Source of the DNA: Salmonella enterica subsp. arizonae
GTDB taxonomy: Bacteria > Pseudomonadota > Gammaproteobacteria > Enterobacterales > Enterobacteriaceae
Reading direction: 5' to 3'
Assembly (NCBI RefSeq): GCF_008692845.1
Contig: NZ_VXJW01000009.1
Span: 106,078-170,077, forward strand
DNA length: 64,000 bases
Shown here: positions 38,239-47,655 of the stretch, piece after piece
Layout: each line of letters opens with the position of its first letter
How positions within the stretch are numbered: the first letter of the stretch is position 1
Program-made: the position numbers and the translations under genes
The notes under the pieces: model-generated
The model's input: only the letters and a program-made list of their open reading frames with translations
Databases searched by the model: none
What the model was told of the DNA's origin: nothing

Positions 38239-39701
38239 AGAAGATAAATCATTGGATTAACGGCAAAAACGTGGCAGGTAACGACTACTTCCAGACCACC
38301 AACCCGGCGACCGGTGACGTGCTGGCGGAAGTAGCCTCCGGCGGTGAAGCAGAAGTGAACCAGGCTGTCGCGGCGGCAAAAGACGCCTTCCCGAAGTGGG
38401 CCAATCTGCCGATGAAAGAGCGTGCTCGCCTGATGCGACGCCTCGGCGACTTGATAGACCAGAACGTGCCGGAAATCGCGGCGATGGAAACCGCCGACAC
38501 CGGTCTGCCTATTCACCAGACCAAAAACGTGCTGATCCCGCGCGCCTCGCATAACTTCGAATTCTTCGCCGAAGTGTGCCAGCAGATGAACGGCAAGACC
38601 TATCCGGTTGACGATAAAATGCTCAACTATACGCTGGTGCAGCCAGTCGGCGTATGCGCGCTGGTATCGCCGTGGAACGTGCCGTTTATGACCGCCACCT
38701 GGAAAGTTGCGCCGTGCCTGGCGCTGGGTAACACCGCGGTACTCAAAATGTCCGAACTGTCGCCGTTGACTGCCGACAGGCTGGGCGAACTGGCGCTGGA
38801 GGCGGGAATACCGGCAGGCGTGCTCAACGTGGTTCAGGGCTACGGCGCGACGGCGGGCGATGCGTTGGTGCGCCATCATGACGTGCGTGCGGTCTCCTTT
38901 ACCGGCGGCACCGCCACCGGGCGCAATATCATGAAAAATGCCGGCCTGAAAAAATATTCGATGGAACTGGGCGGTAAATCACCGGTGCTGATTTTTGACG
39001 ATGCCGACATTGAGCGGGCGCTGGATGCAGCGCTGTTCACTATTTTCTCTATCAACGGCGAACGCTGCACCGCCGGATCGCGCATCTTTATCCAGCAGAG
39101 CATTTACCCTGAGTTCGTGAAGCGCTTTGCCGAACGCGCGAATCGCCTGCGTGTCGGCGACCCGACCGACCCTAACACCCAGGTTGGCGCGTTGATTAGC
39201 CAACAACACTGGGAGAAAGTCTCCGGTTATATTCGCCTCGGCATTGAAGAGGGTGCAACGCTGCTGGCGGGCGGCGCGGAAAAACCCACCGATCTGCCTG
39301 CGCATCTGAAAGGCGGCAACTTCCTGCGTCCAACCGTGCTGGCGGATGTCGACAACCGCATGCGCGTGGCGCAGGAAGAGATTTTTGGACCCGTCGCCTG
39401 CTTGTTGCCATTCAAAGACGAAGCGGAAGGACTGCGTCTGGCTAACGATGTGGAGTACGGTCTGGCCTCTTATATCTGGACCCAGGACGTCAGCAAAGTA
39501 TTGCGCCTGGCGCGTGGGATTGAAGCCGGAATGGTATTCGTCAACACCCAGAATGTCCGCGACCTGCGCCAACCGTTCGGCGGCGTGAAAGCCTCCGGCA
39601 CCGGACGAGAAGGCGGCGAATATAGCTTCGAAGTGTTTGCGGAAATGAAAAACGTCTGCATCTCAATGGGCGGCCATCCTATCCCAAAATGGGGAGTCTG
39701 A
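38235..39701 (+). CDS. hpaE: 5-carboxymethyl-2-hydroxymuconate semialdehyde dehydrogenase
   Basis: 488 residues, an ALDH family member. NAD-binding SFTGGTATGRNIMKNAGLKK, the general-base Glu in MELGGKSPVLIF, and the nucleophilic Cys in NGERCTAGSRIFI are all intact. It oxidises the ring-fission semialdehyde to the acid. The overlap with hpaG (ATGA) suggests translational coupling. Confidence 0.97.
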   Translation: MKKINHWINGKNVAGNDYFQTTNPATGDVLAEVASGGEAEVNQAVAAAKDAFPKWANLPMKERARLMRRLGDLIDQNVPEIAAMETADTGLPIHQTKNVLIPRASHNFEFFAEVCQQMNGKTYPVDDKMLNYTLVQPVGVCALVSPWNVPFMTATWKVAPCLALGNTAVLKMSELSPLTADRLGELALEAGIPAGVLNVVQGYGATAGDALVRHHDVRAVSFTGGTATGRNIMKNAGLKKYSMELGGKSPVLIFDDADIERALDAALFTIFSINGERCTAGSRIFIQQSIYPEFVKRFAERANRLRVGDPTDPNTQVGALISQQHWEKVSGYIRLGIEEGATLLAGGAEKPTDLPAHLKGGNFLRPTVLADVDNRMRVAQEEIFGPVACLLPFKDEAEGLRLANDVEYGLASYIWTQDVSKVLRLARGIEAGMVFVNTQNVRDLRQPFGGVKASGTGREGGEYSFEVFAEMKNVCISMGGHPIPKWGV

Positions 39702-39702
39702 T

Positions 39703-40554
39703 ATGGGCAAGTTAGCGTTAGCAGCAAAAATCACCCACGTACCGTCAATGTATCTTTCTGAACTGCCTGGAAAAAATTACGGCTGTCGTCAGGCTGCCAT
39801 CGATGGACATATCGAGATTGGCAAGCGTTGTCGCGAAATGGGCGTCGACACCATTATTGTGTTCGACACCCACTGGCTGGTGAACAGCGCCTACCACATT
39901 AACTGTGCCGACCATTTCCAGGGGGTCTATACCAGCAACGAACTGCCGCACTTTATTCGCGACATGACCTATGACTATGACGGCAATCCGGAGCTGGGGC
40001 ACCTTATCGCTGACGAAGCGGTCAAGCTCGGCGTGCGCGCCAAAGCGCACAACATCCCAAGCCTGAAGCTGGAGTACGGCACTCTGGTGCCGATGCGCTA
40101 TATGAACAGCGACAAGCACTTCAAAGTGGTTTCCATCTCGGCGTTCTGCACCGTTCATGACTTTGCCGACAGTCGCAAGCTGGGGGAAGCGATCCTTAAG
40201 GCGATTGAGAAATATGACGGCACCGTAGCGGTGTTCGCCAGCGGTTCTCTGTCGCACCGTTTTATTGACGACCAGCGGGCGGAAGAGGGGATGAACAGCT
40301 ACACCCGCGAGTTCGATCATCAGATGGACGAACGCGTGGTCAAGCTGTGGCGCGAGGGGAAATTCAAGGAGTTCTGCACCATGCTGCCGGAGTACGCCGA
40401 CTACTGCTACGGCGAAGGCAACATGCATGACACGGTAATGCTGCTGGGAATGCTGGGCTGGGACAAATACGACGGCAAGGTAGAATTTATCACCGACCTG
40501 TTCGCCAGCTCCGGGACCGGGCAGGTTAACGCCGTTTTCCCACTGCCTGCGTAA
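39703..40554 (+). CDS. hpaD: Homoprotocatechuate 2,3-dioxygenase
   Basis: 283 residues. A type III (LigB-like) extradiol ring-cleavage enzyme that opens 3,4-dihydroxyphenylacetate with Fe(II) and O2. Conserved metal/catalytic regions include KITHVPSMYLSEL at the N-terminus, TIIVFDTHWLV and GSLSHRF. It starts one base after the hpaE stop. Confidence 0.96.
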   Translation: MGKLALAAKITHVPSMYLSELPGKNYGCRQAAIDGHIEIGKRCREMGVDTIIVFDTHWLVNSAYHINCADHFQGVYTSNELPHFIRDMTYDYDGNPELGHLIADEAVKLGVRAKAHNIPSLKLEYGTLVPMRYMNSDKHFKVVSISAFCTVHDFADSRKLGEAILKAIEKYDGTVAVFASGSLSHRFIDDQRAEEGMNSYTREFDHQMDERVVKLWREGKFKEFCTMLPEYADYCYGEGNMHDTVMLLGMLGWDKYDGKVEFITDLFASSGTGQVNAVFPLPA

Positions 40555-40563
40555 GGAAAGTTT

Positions 40564-40944
40564 ATGCCGCATTTTATTGCTGAATGTACTGAAAATATCC
40601 GCGAGCAGGCTGATTTACCCGGCCTGTTCAGCAAGGTGAACGATGCGCTGGCCGCCACTGGTATTTTCCCGATGGGCGGCATCCGTAGCCGCGCCCACTG
40701 GCTGGACACCTGGCAGATGGCTGATGATAAGCACGATTACGCCTTCGTGCATATGACGCTGAAAATCGGCGCCGGACGCAGCCTGGAAAGCCGTCAGGAC
40801 GTGGGCGAAATGCTGTTTGGGCTGATTAAAGCCCATTTCGCCGCCCTGATGAAGAGCCGTTATCTGGCGCTGTCGTTTGAGATTGCCGAGTTACATCCGA
40901 CGCTCAATTACAAACAAAACAACGTACACGCGTTATTTAAATAG
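40564..40944 (+). CDS. hpaF: 5-carboxymethyl-2-hydroxymuconate delta-isomerase
   Basis: 126 residues in a tautomerase-related fold. The catalytic N-terminal proline is in place once Met is removed (MPHFIAECTENIREQ). It isomerises the acid from HpaE before HpaG decarboxylates it. Nine bases separate it from hpaD, with AAGGAAAG upstream. Confidence 0.95.
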   Translation: MPHFIAECTENIREQADLPGLFSKVNDALAATGIFPMGGIRSRAHWLDTWQMADDKHDYAFVHMTLKIGAGRSLESRQDVGEMLFGLIKAHFAALMKSRYLALSFEIAELHPTLNYKQNNVHALFK

Positions 40945-40969
40945 CGTGCAAATTGCCCGGCTGGAAACC

Positions 40970-41000
40970 GTAGGCCGGATAAGCGAAGCGCCATCTGGTA
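40970..41000. repeat. REP-like element between hpaF and hpaH
   Basis: GTAGGCCGGATAAGCGAAGC has the typical half-unit of an enterobacterial REP/BIME sequence, located in the gap between two operon genes. Confidence 0.5.
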
Positions 41001-41022
41001 ATGCAATGTCACAGGAATCACT

Positions 41023-41826
41023 ATGCTCGATAAACAGACCCATACCCTGATCGCCCAGCGACTTAATCAGGCTGAAAAACAGCGTGAACAGATTCGCGCA
41101 GTGTCGTTGGATTATCCAAATATCACGATTGAAGATGCCTATGCCGTACAGCGCGAATGGGTCAATATCAAGATTGCCGAAGGGCGTACGCTCAAAGGCC
41201 ATAAAATCGGCCTGACCTCAAAAGCGATGCAGGCTAGCTCGCAAATCAGCGAACCGGATTACGGCGCGCTGCTTGATGACATGTTCTTCCATGACGGCGG
41301 CGATATCCCCACGGATCGTTTTATCGTCCCGCGTATTGAAGTGGAGCTGGCGTTCGTGTTGGCGAAACCGCTGCGCGGCCCCAACTGCACGTTGTTCGAC
41401 GTCTACAACGCGACTGACTATGTGATTCCGGCGCTGGAACTGATTGATGCCCGCAGCCACAACATCGACCCGGAAACCCAGCGTCCGCGTAAGGTGTTTG
41501 ACACCATTTCCGACAACGCCGCTAATGCCGGTGTGATCCTCGGTGGTCGTCCCATCAAGCCAGATGAGCTGGATCTGCGCTGGATCTCCGCGCTGCTCTA
41601 TCGCAACGGCGTGATCGAAGAGACCGGCGTCGCCGCAGGCGTTCTGAATCATCCGGCCAATGGCGTGGCGTGGCTGGCGAACAAACTCGCCCCCTACGAT
41701 GTTCAGTTGGAAGCGGGACAGATCATACTCGGCGGCTCGTTTACCCGCCCGGTACCAGCGCGCAAGGGCGACACCTTTCACGTCGACTACGGCAACATGG
41801 GTGCGATCAGTTGCCGGTTTGTGTAA
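41023..41826 (+). CDS. hpaH: 2-oxo-hept-4-ene-1,7-dioate hydratase
   Basis: 267 residues of the hydratase/decarboxylase (MhpD/DmpE) family. [12 protein letters not shown] and [20 protein letters not shown] carry the metal-binding acidic residues. It adds water to give 4-hydroxy-2-oxoheptane-1,7-dioate for HpaI. It sits after a REP-like spacer of about 78 bases, which may modulate downstream expression. Confidence 0.95.
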   Translation: MLDKQTHTLIAQRLNQAEKQREQIRAVSLDYPNITIEDAYAVQREWVNIKIAEGRTLKGHKIGLTSKAMQASSQISEPDYGALLDDMFFHDGGDIPTDRFIVPRIEVELAFVLAKPLRGPNCTLFDVYNATDYVIPALELIDARSHNIDPETQRPRKVFDTISDNAANAGVILGGRPIKPDELDLRWISALLYRNGVIEETGVAAGVLNHPANGVAWLANKLAPYDVQLEAGQIILGGSFTRPVPARKGDTFHVDYGNMGAISCRFV

Positions 41827-41836
41827 GGAAAAAACA

Positions 41837-42628
41837 ATGAAAAATGCTTTCAAAGACGCGTTAAAAGCGGGGCGTCCGCAAATCGGTTTGTGGCTGGGGC
41901 TTGCCAACAGTTACAGCGCCGAACTGGTGGCGGGCGCCGGCTTCGACTGGCTGCTAATTGACGGCGAACACGCGCCAAATAATGTGCAGACGGTGTTGAC
42001 TCAGTTGCAGGCGATTGCGCCATACCCCAGCCAGCCTGTAGTGCGTCCATCATGGAACGATCCGGTGCAGATTAAGCAACTGCTCGACGTCGGCGCGCAA
42101 ACTCTGCTGGTGCCGATGGTGCAGAACGCCGATGAAGCGCGAGACGCCGTGGCGGCTACGCGTTATCCACCTGCCGGTATTCGCGGCGTGGGCAGCGCTC
42201 TGGCTCGGGCGTCACGCTGGAACCGCATTCCGGACTATCTCCACGAGGCCAACGACGCCATGTGCGTACTGGTACAGATTGAAACGCGTGAGGCGATGAG
42301 CAATCTGGCGTCAATCCTCGACGTGGACGGCATCGACGGCGTGTTTATCGGCCCGGCGGATCTTAGCGCCGATATGGGCTTTGCCGGAAACCCGCAGCAC
42401 CCGGCAGTGCAGGCGGCAATTGAGAACGCCATCGTGCAGATACGCGCGGCGGGGAAAGCGCCGGGGATTCTGATGGCCAATGAAGCACTGGCGAAACGTT
42501 ATCTGGAACTGGGGGCGCTATTTGTCGCCGTTGGCGTTGACACCACGCTGCTGGCGCGCGGAGCGGAGGCGCTGGCGGCGCGCTTTGGCGCAGAAAAAAA
42601 GCTGTCCGGTGCGTCCGGCGTCTATTAA
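41837..42628 (+). CDS. hpaI: 4-hydroxy-2-oxo-heptane-1,7-dioate aldolase
   Basis: 263 residues from ATG 41837 ([19 protein letters not shown]) with AAGGAA upstream; a longer upstream frame overlaps hpaH and is rejected. It is a metal-dependent class II aldolase (HpcH/HpaI family) that splits its substrate to pyruvate and succinate semialdehyde. Visible: [12 protein letters not shown] with the catalytic His/Glu, VQIETREAM, and [15 protein letters not shown]. Confidence 0.96.
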   Translation: MKNAFKDALKAGRPQIGLWLGLANSYSAELVAGAGFDWLLIDGEHAPNNVQTVLTQLQAIAPYPSQPVVRPSWNDPVQIKQLLDVGAQTLLVPMVQNADEARDAVAATRYPPAGIRGVGSALARASRWNRIPDYLHEANDAMCVLVQIETREAMSNLASILDVDGIDGVFIGPADLSADMGFAGNPQHPAVQAAIENAIVQIRAAGKAPGILMANEALAKRYLELGALFVAVGVDTTLLARGAEALAARFGAEKKLSGASGVY

Positions 42629-42633
42629 GCCCG

Positions 42634-42659
42634 GCCCGGTAAGCGCAGCGCTACCGGGC
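42634..42659. repeat. REP-like palindrome between hpaI and hpaX
   Basis: GCCCGGTAAGCGCAGCGCTA with its complementary end TACCGGGC forms a compact palindrome typical of REP units. Confidence 0.7.
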
Positions 42660-42700
42660 AACCGTAGTACCCTATAAAAATTCCCATCAGAGGAAAAAAA

Positions 42701-44077
42701 ATGAGCGACACATCATCTGCACTTCCGGAAAGCCCCGAGTCTGTCAGTTCGCACAACGCGCTCAGCACGGGTCAACAAACCGTCATAAATAAACTGTTCC
42801 GCCGACTGATCGTATTTTTATTCGTGTTGTTTATCTTCTCGTTTTTAGACCGTATCAACATCGGTTTTGCCGGGTTGACTATGGGGCAGGATCTGGGGTT
42901 AAGCGCCACCATGTTTGGTCTTGCCACGACGCTGTTTTACGCCACCTACGTCATTTTCGGCATTCCCAGCAACGTGATGTTGAGCATCGTCGGCGCGCGT
43001 CGCTGGATTGCGACCATTATGGTGCTATGGGGCATTGCCTCTACCGCCACGATGTTCGCGGTGGGGCCGAAAAGCCTGTATGTGCTGCGAATGCTGGTGG
43101 GCATTACCGAAGCAGGCTTTTTGCCAGGCATATTGCTCTATTTAACCTATTGGTTCCCGGCATTTTTCCGCGCCCGCGCCAACGCATTATTTATGATTGC
43201 CATGCCAGCCACTACCGCGCTGGGTTCGATTGTCTCAGGCTATATTTTATCGCTGGACGGCATATTCAATCTGCATGGATGGCAGTGGTTATTCCTGCTG
43301 GAAGGGTTCCCGTCAGTGTTGTTAGGCATTATGGTCTGGTTTTATCTGGATGATACCCCGGCAAAAGCTAAATGGCTGACGACAGAGGATAAAAAATGTT
43401 TGCAGGAAATGAGGGATAATGACCGCCTGACGCTGGTTCAGCCGGAAGGGGCCATCAGTCATAACGCCATGCAACAGCGTAGTCTTTGGCGCGAGGTATT
43501 CACGCCAATTGTACTGATGTATACGCTGGCCTATTTTTGCCTTACCAATACGCTTAGCGCCATTAGTATCTGGACGCCGCAAATCCTGAAAAGTTTTAAT
43601 GAAAGTAGCAGCAATATCACTATCGGCCTGCTGGCGGCGATCCCGCAGATCTGTACTATTCTGGGCATGATTTACTGGAGCCGTCATTCGGACAAACATC
43701 AGGAGCGTAAACATCACACCGCGCTGCCGTTTCTGTTTGCCGCCGCGGGCTGGCTGCTGGCATCGGCGACCGACCATAACCTGATCCAGCTATTGGGGAT
43801 CGTGATGGCGTCCACCGGCTCCTTTAGCGCGATGGCGATCTTCTGGACTACGCCGGATCAGTCGATCAGTTTACGCGCCAGGGCGATAGGTATTGCGGTA
43901 ATCAATGCTACCGGCAATATTGGCTCCGCGCTCAGCCCATTTATGATTGGCTGGCTAAAAGATATCACCGGTAGCTTCAATAGCGGACTCTGGTTTGTCG
44001 CTTCTCTGTTAGTCGTCGGCGCCGCCATTATCTGGCTAATTCCAATGAAAGTATCGCGTCCGCGCGCCACCCCCTGA
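42701..44077 (+). CDS. hpaX: 4-hydroxyphenylacetate transporter (MFS)
   Basis: 458 residues, 12 predicted membrane helices, anion:cation symporter branch of the major facilitator superfamily. FLDRINIGFAGLTMGQDLGL matches the usual helix 1-2 region, and RMLVGITEAGFLPGILLYLT corresponds to the motif around helix 4. It imports 4-hydroxyphenylacetate across the inner membrane. GAGGAA precedes the ATG. Confidence 0.95.
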   Translation: MSDTSSALPESPESVSSHNALSTGQQTVINKLFRRLIVFLFVLFIFSFLDRINIGFAGLTMGQDLGLSATMFGLATTLFYATYVIFGIPSNVMLSIVGARRWIATIMVLWGIASTATMFAVGPKSLYVLRMLVGITEAGFLPGILLYLTYWFPAFFRARANALFMIAMPATTALGSIVSGYILSLDGIFNLHGWQWLFLLEGFPSVLLGIMVWFYLDDTPAKAKWLTTEDKKCLQEMRDNDRLTLVQPEGAISHNAMQQRSLWREVFTPIVLMYTLAYFCLTNTLSAISIWTPQILKSFNESSSNITIGLLAAIPQICTILGMIYWSRHSDKHQERKHHTALPFLFAAAGWLLASATDHNLIQLLGIVMASTGSFSAMAIFWTTPDQSISLRARAIGIAVINATGNIGSALSPFMIGWLKDITGSFNSGLWFVASLLVVGAAIIWLIPMKVSRPRATP

Positions 44078-44086
44078 GGAGAAACT

Positions 44087-44983
44087 ATGTGCCAACGTGC
44101 GATCGCCAATATTGATATCAGTAAAGAGTATGACGAAAGCATGGGCAGTAACGATGTGCATTATCAGTCGTTTGCTCGTATGGCGGACTTCTTTGGTCGT
44201 GATATGCAGGCGCATCGCCACGACCAGTTTTTTCAAATGCATTTTCTTGATACCGGGCAGATTGAGCTGCAGCTTGACGATCATCGTTATTCGGTACAGG
44301 CGCCGCTATTTGTGCTGACGCCGCCCTCGGTGCCGCATGCTTTTATTACCGAATCGGATAGCGATGGTCACGTTCTGACGGTACGCGAAGAGCTGGTTTG
44401 GCCGCTGCTGGAGGTGCTTTATCCCGGTACCAGAGAGGCCTTCGGCCTGCCGGGAATCTGTCTGTCTCTGGCGGATAAACCCAACGAACTGGCGGCGCTC
44501 AAACACTACTGGCAACTGATTGAGCGGGAGTCCACGGAACAACTGGCTGGCTGCGAACATACCCTGGTGCTACTGGCGCAGGCGGTATTTACCTTGCTGT
44601 TGCGTAATGCGAAGTTGGACGACCACGCCGCAACCGGGATGCGCGGTGAATTGAAACTCTTTCAACGCTTTACCTTGTTGATTGATAATCACTTCCACCA
44701 GCACTGGACGGTGCCCGATTATGCCTGCGAGCTGCATATTACCGAATCTCGTCTGACCGATATCTGCCGCCGCTTTGCTAACCGACCTCCTAAACGCCTA
44801 ATTTTTGATCGGCAATTACGCGAGGCGAAACGACTGCTGCTTTTTTCCGACAATGCAGTCAACGAGATCGCCTGGCAATTAGGTTTTAAAGATCCGGCTT
44901 ATTTCGCCCGTTTCTTTAATCGTCTTGCTGGCTGTTCTCCCTCGCAGTTTCGTCAACGTGAAGTGCCCCCTTTCCTCAACTAA
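44087..44983 (+). CDS. hpaA: AraC-family activator HpaA
   Basis: 298 residues. An N-terminal cupin-like effector-binding domain (AHRHDQFFQMHFLDTGQIEL) is followed by a C-terminal AraC double helix-turn-helix (VPDYACELHITESRLTDICR, EIAWQLGFKDPAYFARFFNR). In E. coli W HpaA activates hpaBC in response to 4-hydroxyphenylacetate. Nine bases separate it from hpaX, with GAGGAG. Confidence 0.95.
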   Translation: MCQRAIANIDISKEYDESMGSNDVHYQSFARMADFFGRDMQAHRHDQFFQMHFLDTGQIELQLDDHRYSVQAPLFVLTPPSVPHAFITESDSDGHVLTVREELVWPLLEVLYPGTREAFGLPGICLSLADKPNELAALKHYWQLIERESTEQLAGCEHTLVLLAQAVFTLLLRNAKLDDHAATGMRGELKLFQRFTLLIDNHFHQHWTVPDYACELHITESRLTDICRRFANRPPKRLIFDRQLREAKRLLLFSDNAVNEIAWQLGFKDPAYFARFFNRLAGCSPSQFRQREVPPFLN

Positions 44984-44996
44984 GAAGAGTAAAAAC

Positions 44997-45935
44997 ATGT
45001 TTAAAAATCGCGTCGCTATGCTGGCGGTTTGTATGCTGGCGCAAAGCCACCTTGCCATTGCTGCCGGAGCTCCTGCACCTCAAGAGATCAACATTGTTTT
45101 ACTGGGCACCAAAGGCGGGCCTTCTTTGCTCAATACGGACAGACTACCGCAAGCTACGGCGCTCACTATCGGCGATAAAATATGGCTGATAGATGCCGGC
45201 TACGGTGCAAGTCTGCAACTGGTGAAAAATGGCATTCCAGTGCGTAACATCAATACTATTTTGCTCACCCATCTGCATAGCGACCATATACTTGATTATC
45301 CTTCATTGTTGATGAATGCCTGGGCGAGTGGTCTTAAAGACCATATCATACAGGTTTATGGCCCGCCGGGAACCCAGGCGATGACGAAGGCTAGCTGGAA
45401 AGTCTTTGACAGGGATATCACTCTACGCATGGAAGAGGAGGGGAAACCCGATCCGCGCAAACTGGTTAAGGCGACAGACATCGGTCAGGGCGTCATCTAT
45501 AGAGATGAACTGGTGACAATAAGCGCGCTGAAGGTGCCTCATTCGCCTTTCCCGGACGGTGAGGCGTTCGCTTACCGCTTTGATACCCAGGGCAAGCGAA
45601 TTGTCTTCTCTGGCGACACGTCCTGGTTTCCGCCGCTCGCAACATTTGCCCAGGGGGCGGATATCCTGGTACATGAGGCGGTGCATGTCCCTTCGGTAGC
45701 AAAACTGGCTGATAGTATTGGCAACGGGAAAACGCTTGCTGAAGCGATTGCTTCGCATCACACCACAATTGAAGACGTAGGCAAGATAGCTCGTGAGGCC
45801 CACGTGAAAAAACTGGTATTAAGTCATCTGGTGCCTGCGACGGTTACGGATGACGTCTGGCAGCAGGAAGCCATGAAAAATTACCAGGGCCCTGTCATCG
45901 TCGGTCATGACAATATGACGATAAACGTACCGTAA
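44997..45935 (+). CDS. Exported metallo-beta-lactamase-fold hydrolase
   Basis: 312 residues from ATG 44997 (MFKNRVAMLAVCMLAQSHLA), which gives a Sec signal peptide. The metal-binding motif THLHSDHILD (HxHxDH), RIVFSGDTSW (fourth ligand Asp) and LVLSHLVPAT (last His) define an MBL hydrolase of the RNase Z/arylsulfatase-like type. It directly follows hpaA (14 bp) and may belong to the same transcript. The substrate is unknown. Salmonella carries such a gene at this position; I have no name for it. Confidence 0.9.
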   Translation: MFKNRVAMLAVCMLAQSHLAIAAGAPAPQEINIVLLGTKGGPSLLNTDRLPQATALTIGDKIWLIDAGYGASLQLVKNGIPVRNINTILLTHLHSDHILDYPSLLMNAWASGLKDHIIQVYGPPGTQAMTKASWKVFDRDITLRMEEEGKPDPRKLVKATDIGQGVIYRDELVTISALKVPHSPFPDGEAFAYRFDTQGKRIVFSGDTSWFPPLATFAQGADILVHEAVHVPSVAKLADSIGNGKTLAEAIASHHTTIEDVGKIAREAHVKKLVLSHLVPATVTDDVWQQEAMKNYQGPVIVGHDNMTINVP

Positions 45936-45956
45936 GCATCAGGATAGGGGTAAATC

Positions 45957-45991
45957 AACGGGCTGGCATTATGTTAGCCCGTTGTGCTTTT
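45957..45991 (+). terminator. Terminator after the metallo-hydrolase gene
   Basis: CAACGGGCT and AGCCCGTTG arms with a nine-base loop are followed by TGCTTTT. Confidence 0.8.
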
Positions 45992-46343
45992 GGCGCCCAG
46001 CATGACGCGCGGACCTGTTCGTCTGAAACATTATTTTTTCTAAACACTACTTGCTGATTTTTACGCAGAATGAAGGTAAGATAATTGCTCTGGTGAAATA
46101 TTACTAAATAAGAATGTCACGGTTGGACGTTATATAGTACTAAAAGCAATGCGTTTCTTTGTCTGCCGGCCATTAGTGATATCCTATGTACCGGCTCATC
46201 GTTGCCAAAGTGAAGGTTAGTTTAAACGAATCAAACAATATCCGAACTGTACAATTTTTATATCAAAAATATTTAACTGCAAAATACTGCAAACGTGTGC
46301 GAATACACTTAATCAGTAGCATAGCTTATGCATATTTTATTTC
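45992..46343. other. Intergenic region, no gene seen
   Basis: About 350 AT-rich bases with no ORF of substance. Confidence 0.5.
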
Positions 46344-46706
46344 CTAAACTTTCTTATTATCTATTTGAATATGTCTGGTTAAACCAAATGGACAAACGGA
46401 TACCAGACATTTGAAAGGATAATTGCAGGCTTCTGGTTTAGGATTGCAGCTACCAGGACAGTGGCTATTTTCTTTAAGCGATTTCCATAATGCAGGATTA
46501 AACCTGGTAACGTTGTAAACAGTAACGGGATAAAGTTGAGCGTTTATTAAGACCCCCTTATTAAAAGGTATGATAATGCTGCCTGGAGGCATGTAAACAT
46601 CTGCCTGATACCATAAGGTCAATCGAAGATTTTTTAGGCTATGTATGCATGAGAAAGATACTCCGGTAGAGGGGCTTATAACTGTATCAACGACCTTCCA
46701 TTCCAT
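46344..46706 (-). CDS. Hypothetical protein
   Basis: 120 residues. I do not recognise it. It has several cysteines (SFSCIHS, HCPGSCNPKPEACNYPFKC, SVCPFGL) and alternating hydrophobic beta-strand-like runs. There is no signal peptide at the annotated Met. AAAGGT lies a few bases before the ATG. AT-rich relative to its neighbours, consistent with a horizontally acquired small gene. Confidence 0.5.
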   Translation of the reverse strand: MEWKVVDTVISPSTGVSFSCIHSLKNLRLTLWYQADVYMPPGSIIIPFNKGVLINAQLYPVTVYNVTRFNPALWKSLKENSHCPGSCNPKPEACNYPFKCLVSVCPFGLTRHIQIDNKKV

Positions 46707-46973
46707 TACAGCAACCTTTTAAGTGAAATAGTCAATGGTGTAAATTATATTTTCCGCAAGCCTATTCAGGATAGATGAAAATCTGAAAAACATAACTCGT
46801 TGAAAACGATCGTTTTTTATTGACCACTCTATTTATATTGATTTTTTAATAAGTTATTTATTTTATGAGCTTATTTTGTTTACATTCTATTACATTTTCG
46901 TATTTTAGTGGCGGTGTCTATATTGGGCAGCAGTGGCTGTTATAACGCTTAATTATTAAACCGCAAGTGACGG

Positions 46974-47231
46974 TTGTATTTCTTATTTATAAATACCATA
47001 GTCTGTAAACGCAACGGCACATTTTACCAGGCTTTGACAGGGCGAAGGTATGTATCAATTAAAGAGTACAAAACAACGAAAGAATATATTCTTCAGGCAA
47101 TAAATGTTCGCTGGCGTGTAAAAATAACTGAAGCATCCAAAAAAGGTGAACTGGCGACTGGTCTTTATTTAATCGATGATGTTCTTAATGGTGCATTAAT
47201 GCATAACATTGGCAGGTCACGTGCGTTGTGA
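46974..47231 (+). CDS. Hypothetical protein
   Basis: 85 codons from a weak (TTG-type) start; shorter versions are possible. The C-terminal part (ILQAINVRWRVKITEASKKG, ELATGLYLIDDVLNGA) reads like a real protein, the N-terminal part less so. Unknown function. A hairpin downstream at about 47303-47323 could terminate it. Confidence 0.35.
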   Translation: MYFLFINTIVCKRNGTFYQALTGRRYVSIKEYKTTKEYILQAINVRWRVKITEASKKGELATGLYLIDDVLNGALMHNIGRSRAL

Positions 47232-47302
47232 AAGGCCATATTTCTTCAGTAGGAAGCTCGTGTCAGAAGCGTTTGGGTATTTTATCGGGCGCATATAAAT
47301 CC

Positions 47303-47323
47303 GGGGTGGGCAGAAAGCCCACC
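47303..47323. terminator. Hairpin upstream of cbpM 3' end
   Basis: GGTGGGC-AGAAA-GCCCACC lies between the convergent hypothetical gene and cbpM. It is followed by TTCGGTTTATT on the plus strand, so termination is plausible but the T-run is poor. Confidence 0.5.
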
Positions 47324-47349
47324 TTCGGTTTATTACTTTTATTCGTGGA

Positions 47350-47655
47350 TTAGGGATGAGAGATAAAGCGAGAAAGGCGCAGCAGCAGTTGTCGGTTTTC
47401 TTCGCGCAGCCGGGAATTCTCTTCCAGCAACGTTAACGCAACCGCGATCCCAGGCCAATCCAGCGCCAGCTCCTCACGCAAGCGTAGCGCGCGTTGAACC
47501 ACGCTCGCCGCGCGATCGTCGAATTGCCAGTTGGCATTATCATCCTCGTAAGGTTCAATCACGCCAAGCCCGACGATTTCGTTCAGTTCCTCCTCCGTTA
47601 CGCCAGTGTGCAAACAAAATTCGGTAATGGTAAAGGTGACAGTGATGTTAGCCAT
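47350..47655 (-). CDS. cbpM: CbpA modulator CbpM
   Basis: 101 residues from ATG 47655 ([19 protein letters not shown]), overlapping the cbpA stop as ATGA. CbpM binds the J-domain of CbpA and inhibits its co-chaperone and DNA-binding activity. It has a MerR-like helical domain ([20 protein letters not shown]) and a C-terminal coiled coil ([20 protein letters not shown]). An in-frame start five codons upstream is not needed. Confidence 0.95.
   Translation of the reverse strand: MANITVTFTITEFCLHTGVTEEELNEIVGLGVIEPYEDDNANWQFDDRAASVVQRALRLREELALDWPGIAVALTLLEENSRLREENRQLLLRLSRFISHP

Noticed and set aside
38079..38879. Long open frame (266 codons) antisense to hpaE
   Set aside because: A shadow of a GC-biased real gene; Arg/His-rich composition, no Shine-Dalgarno.
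39745..40572. Long open frame (275 codons) antisense to hpaD
   Set aside because: Same reason: antisense shadow of a well-supported dioxygenase gene.
41218..41907. Open frame antisense to hpaH
   Set aside because: Overlaps a complete, conserved hydratase; no independent support.
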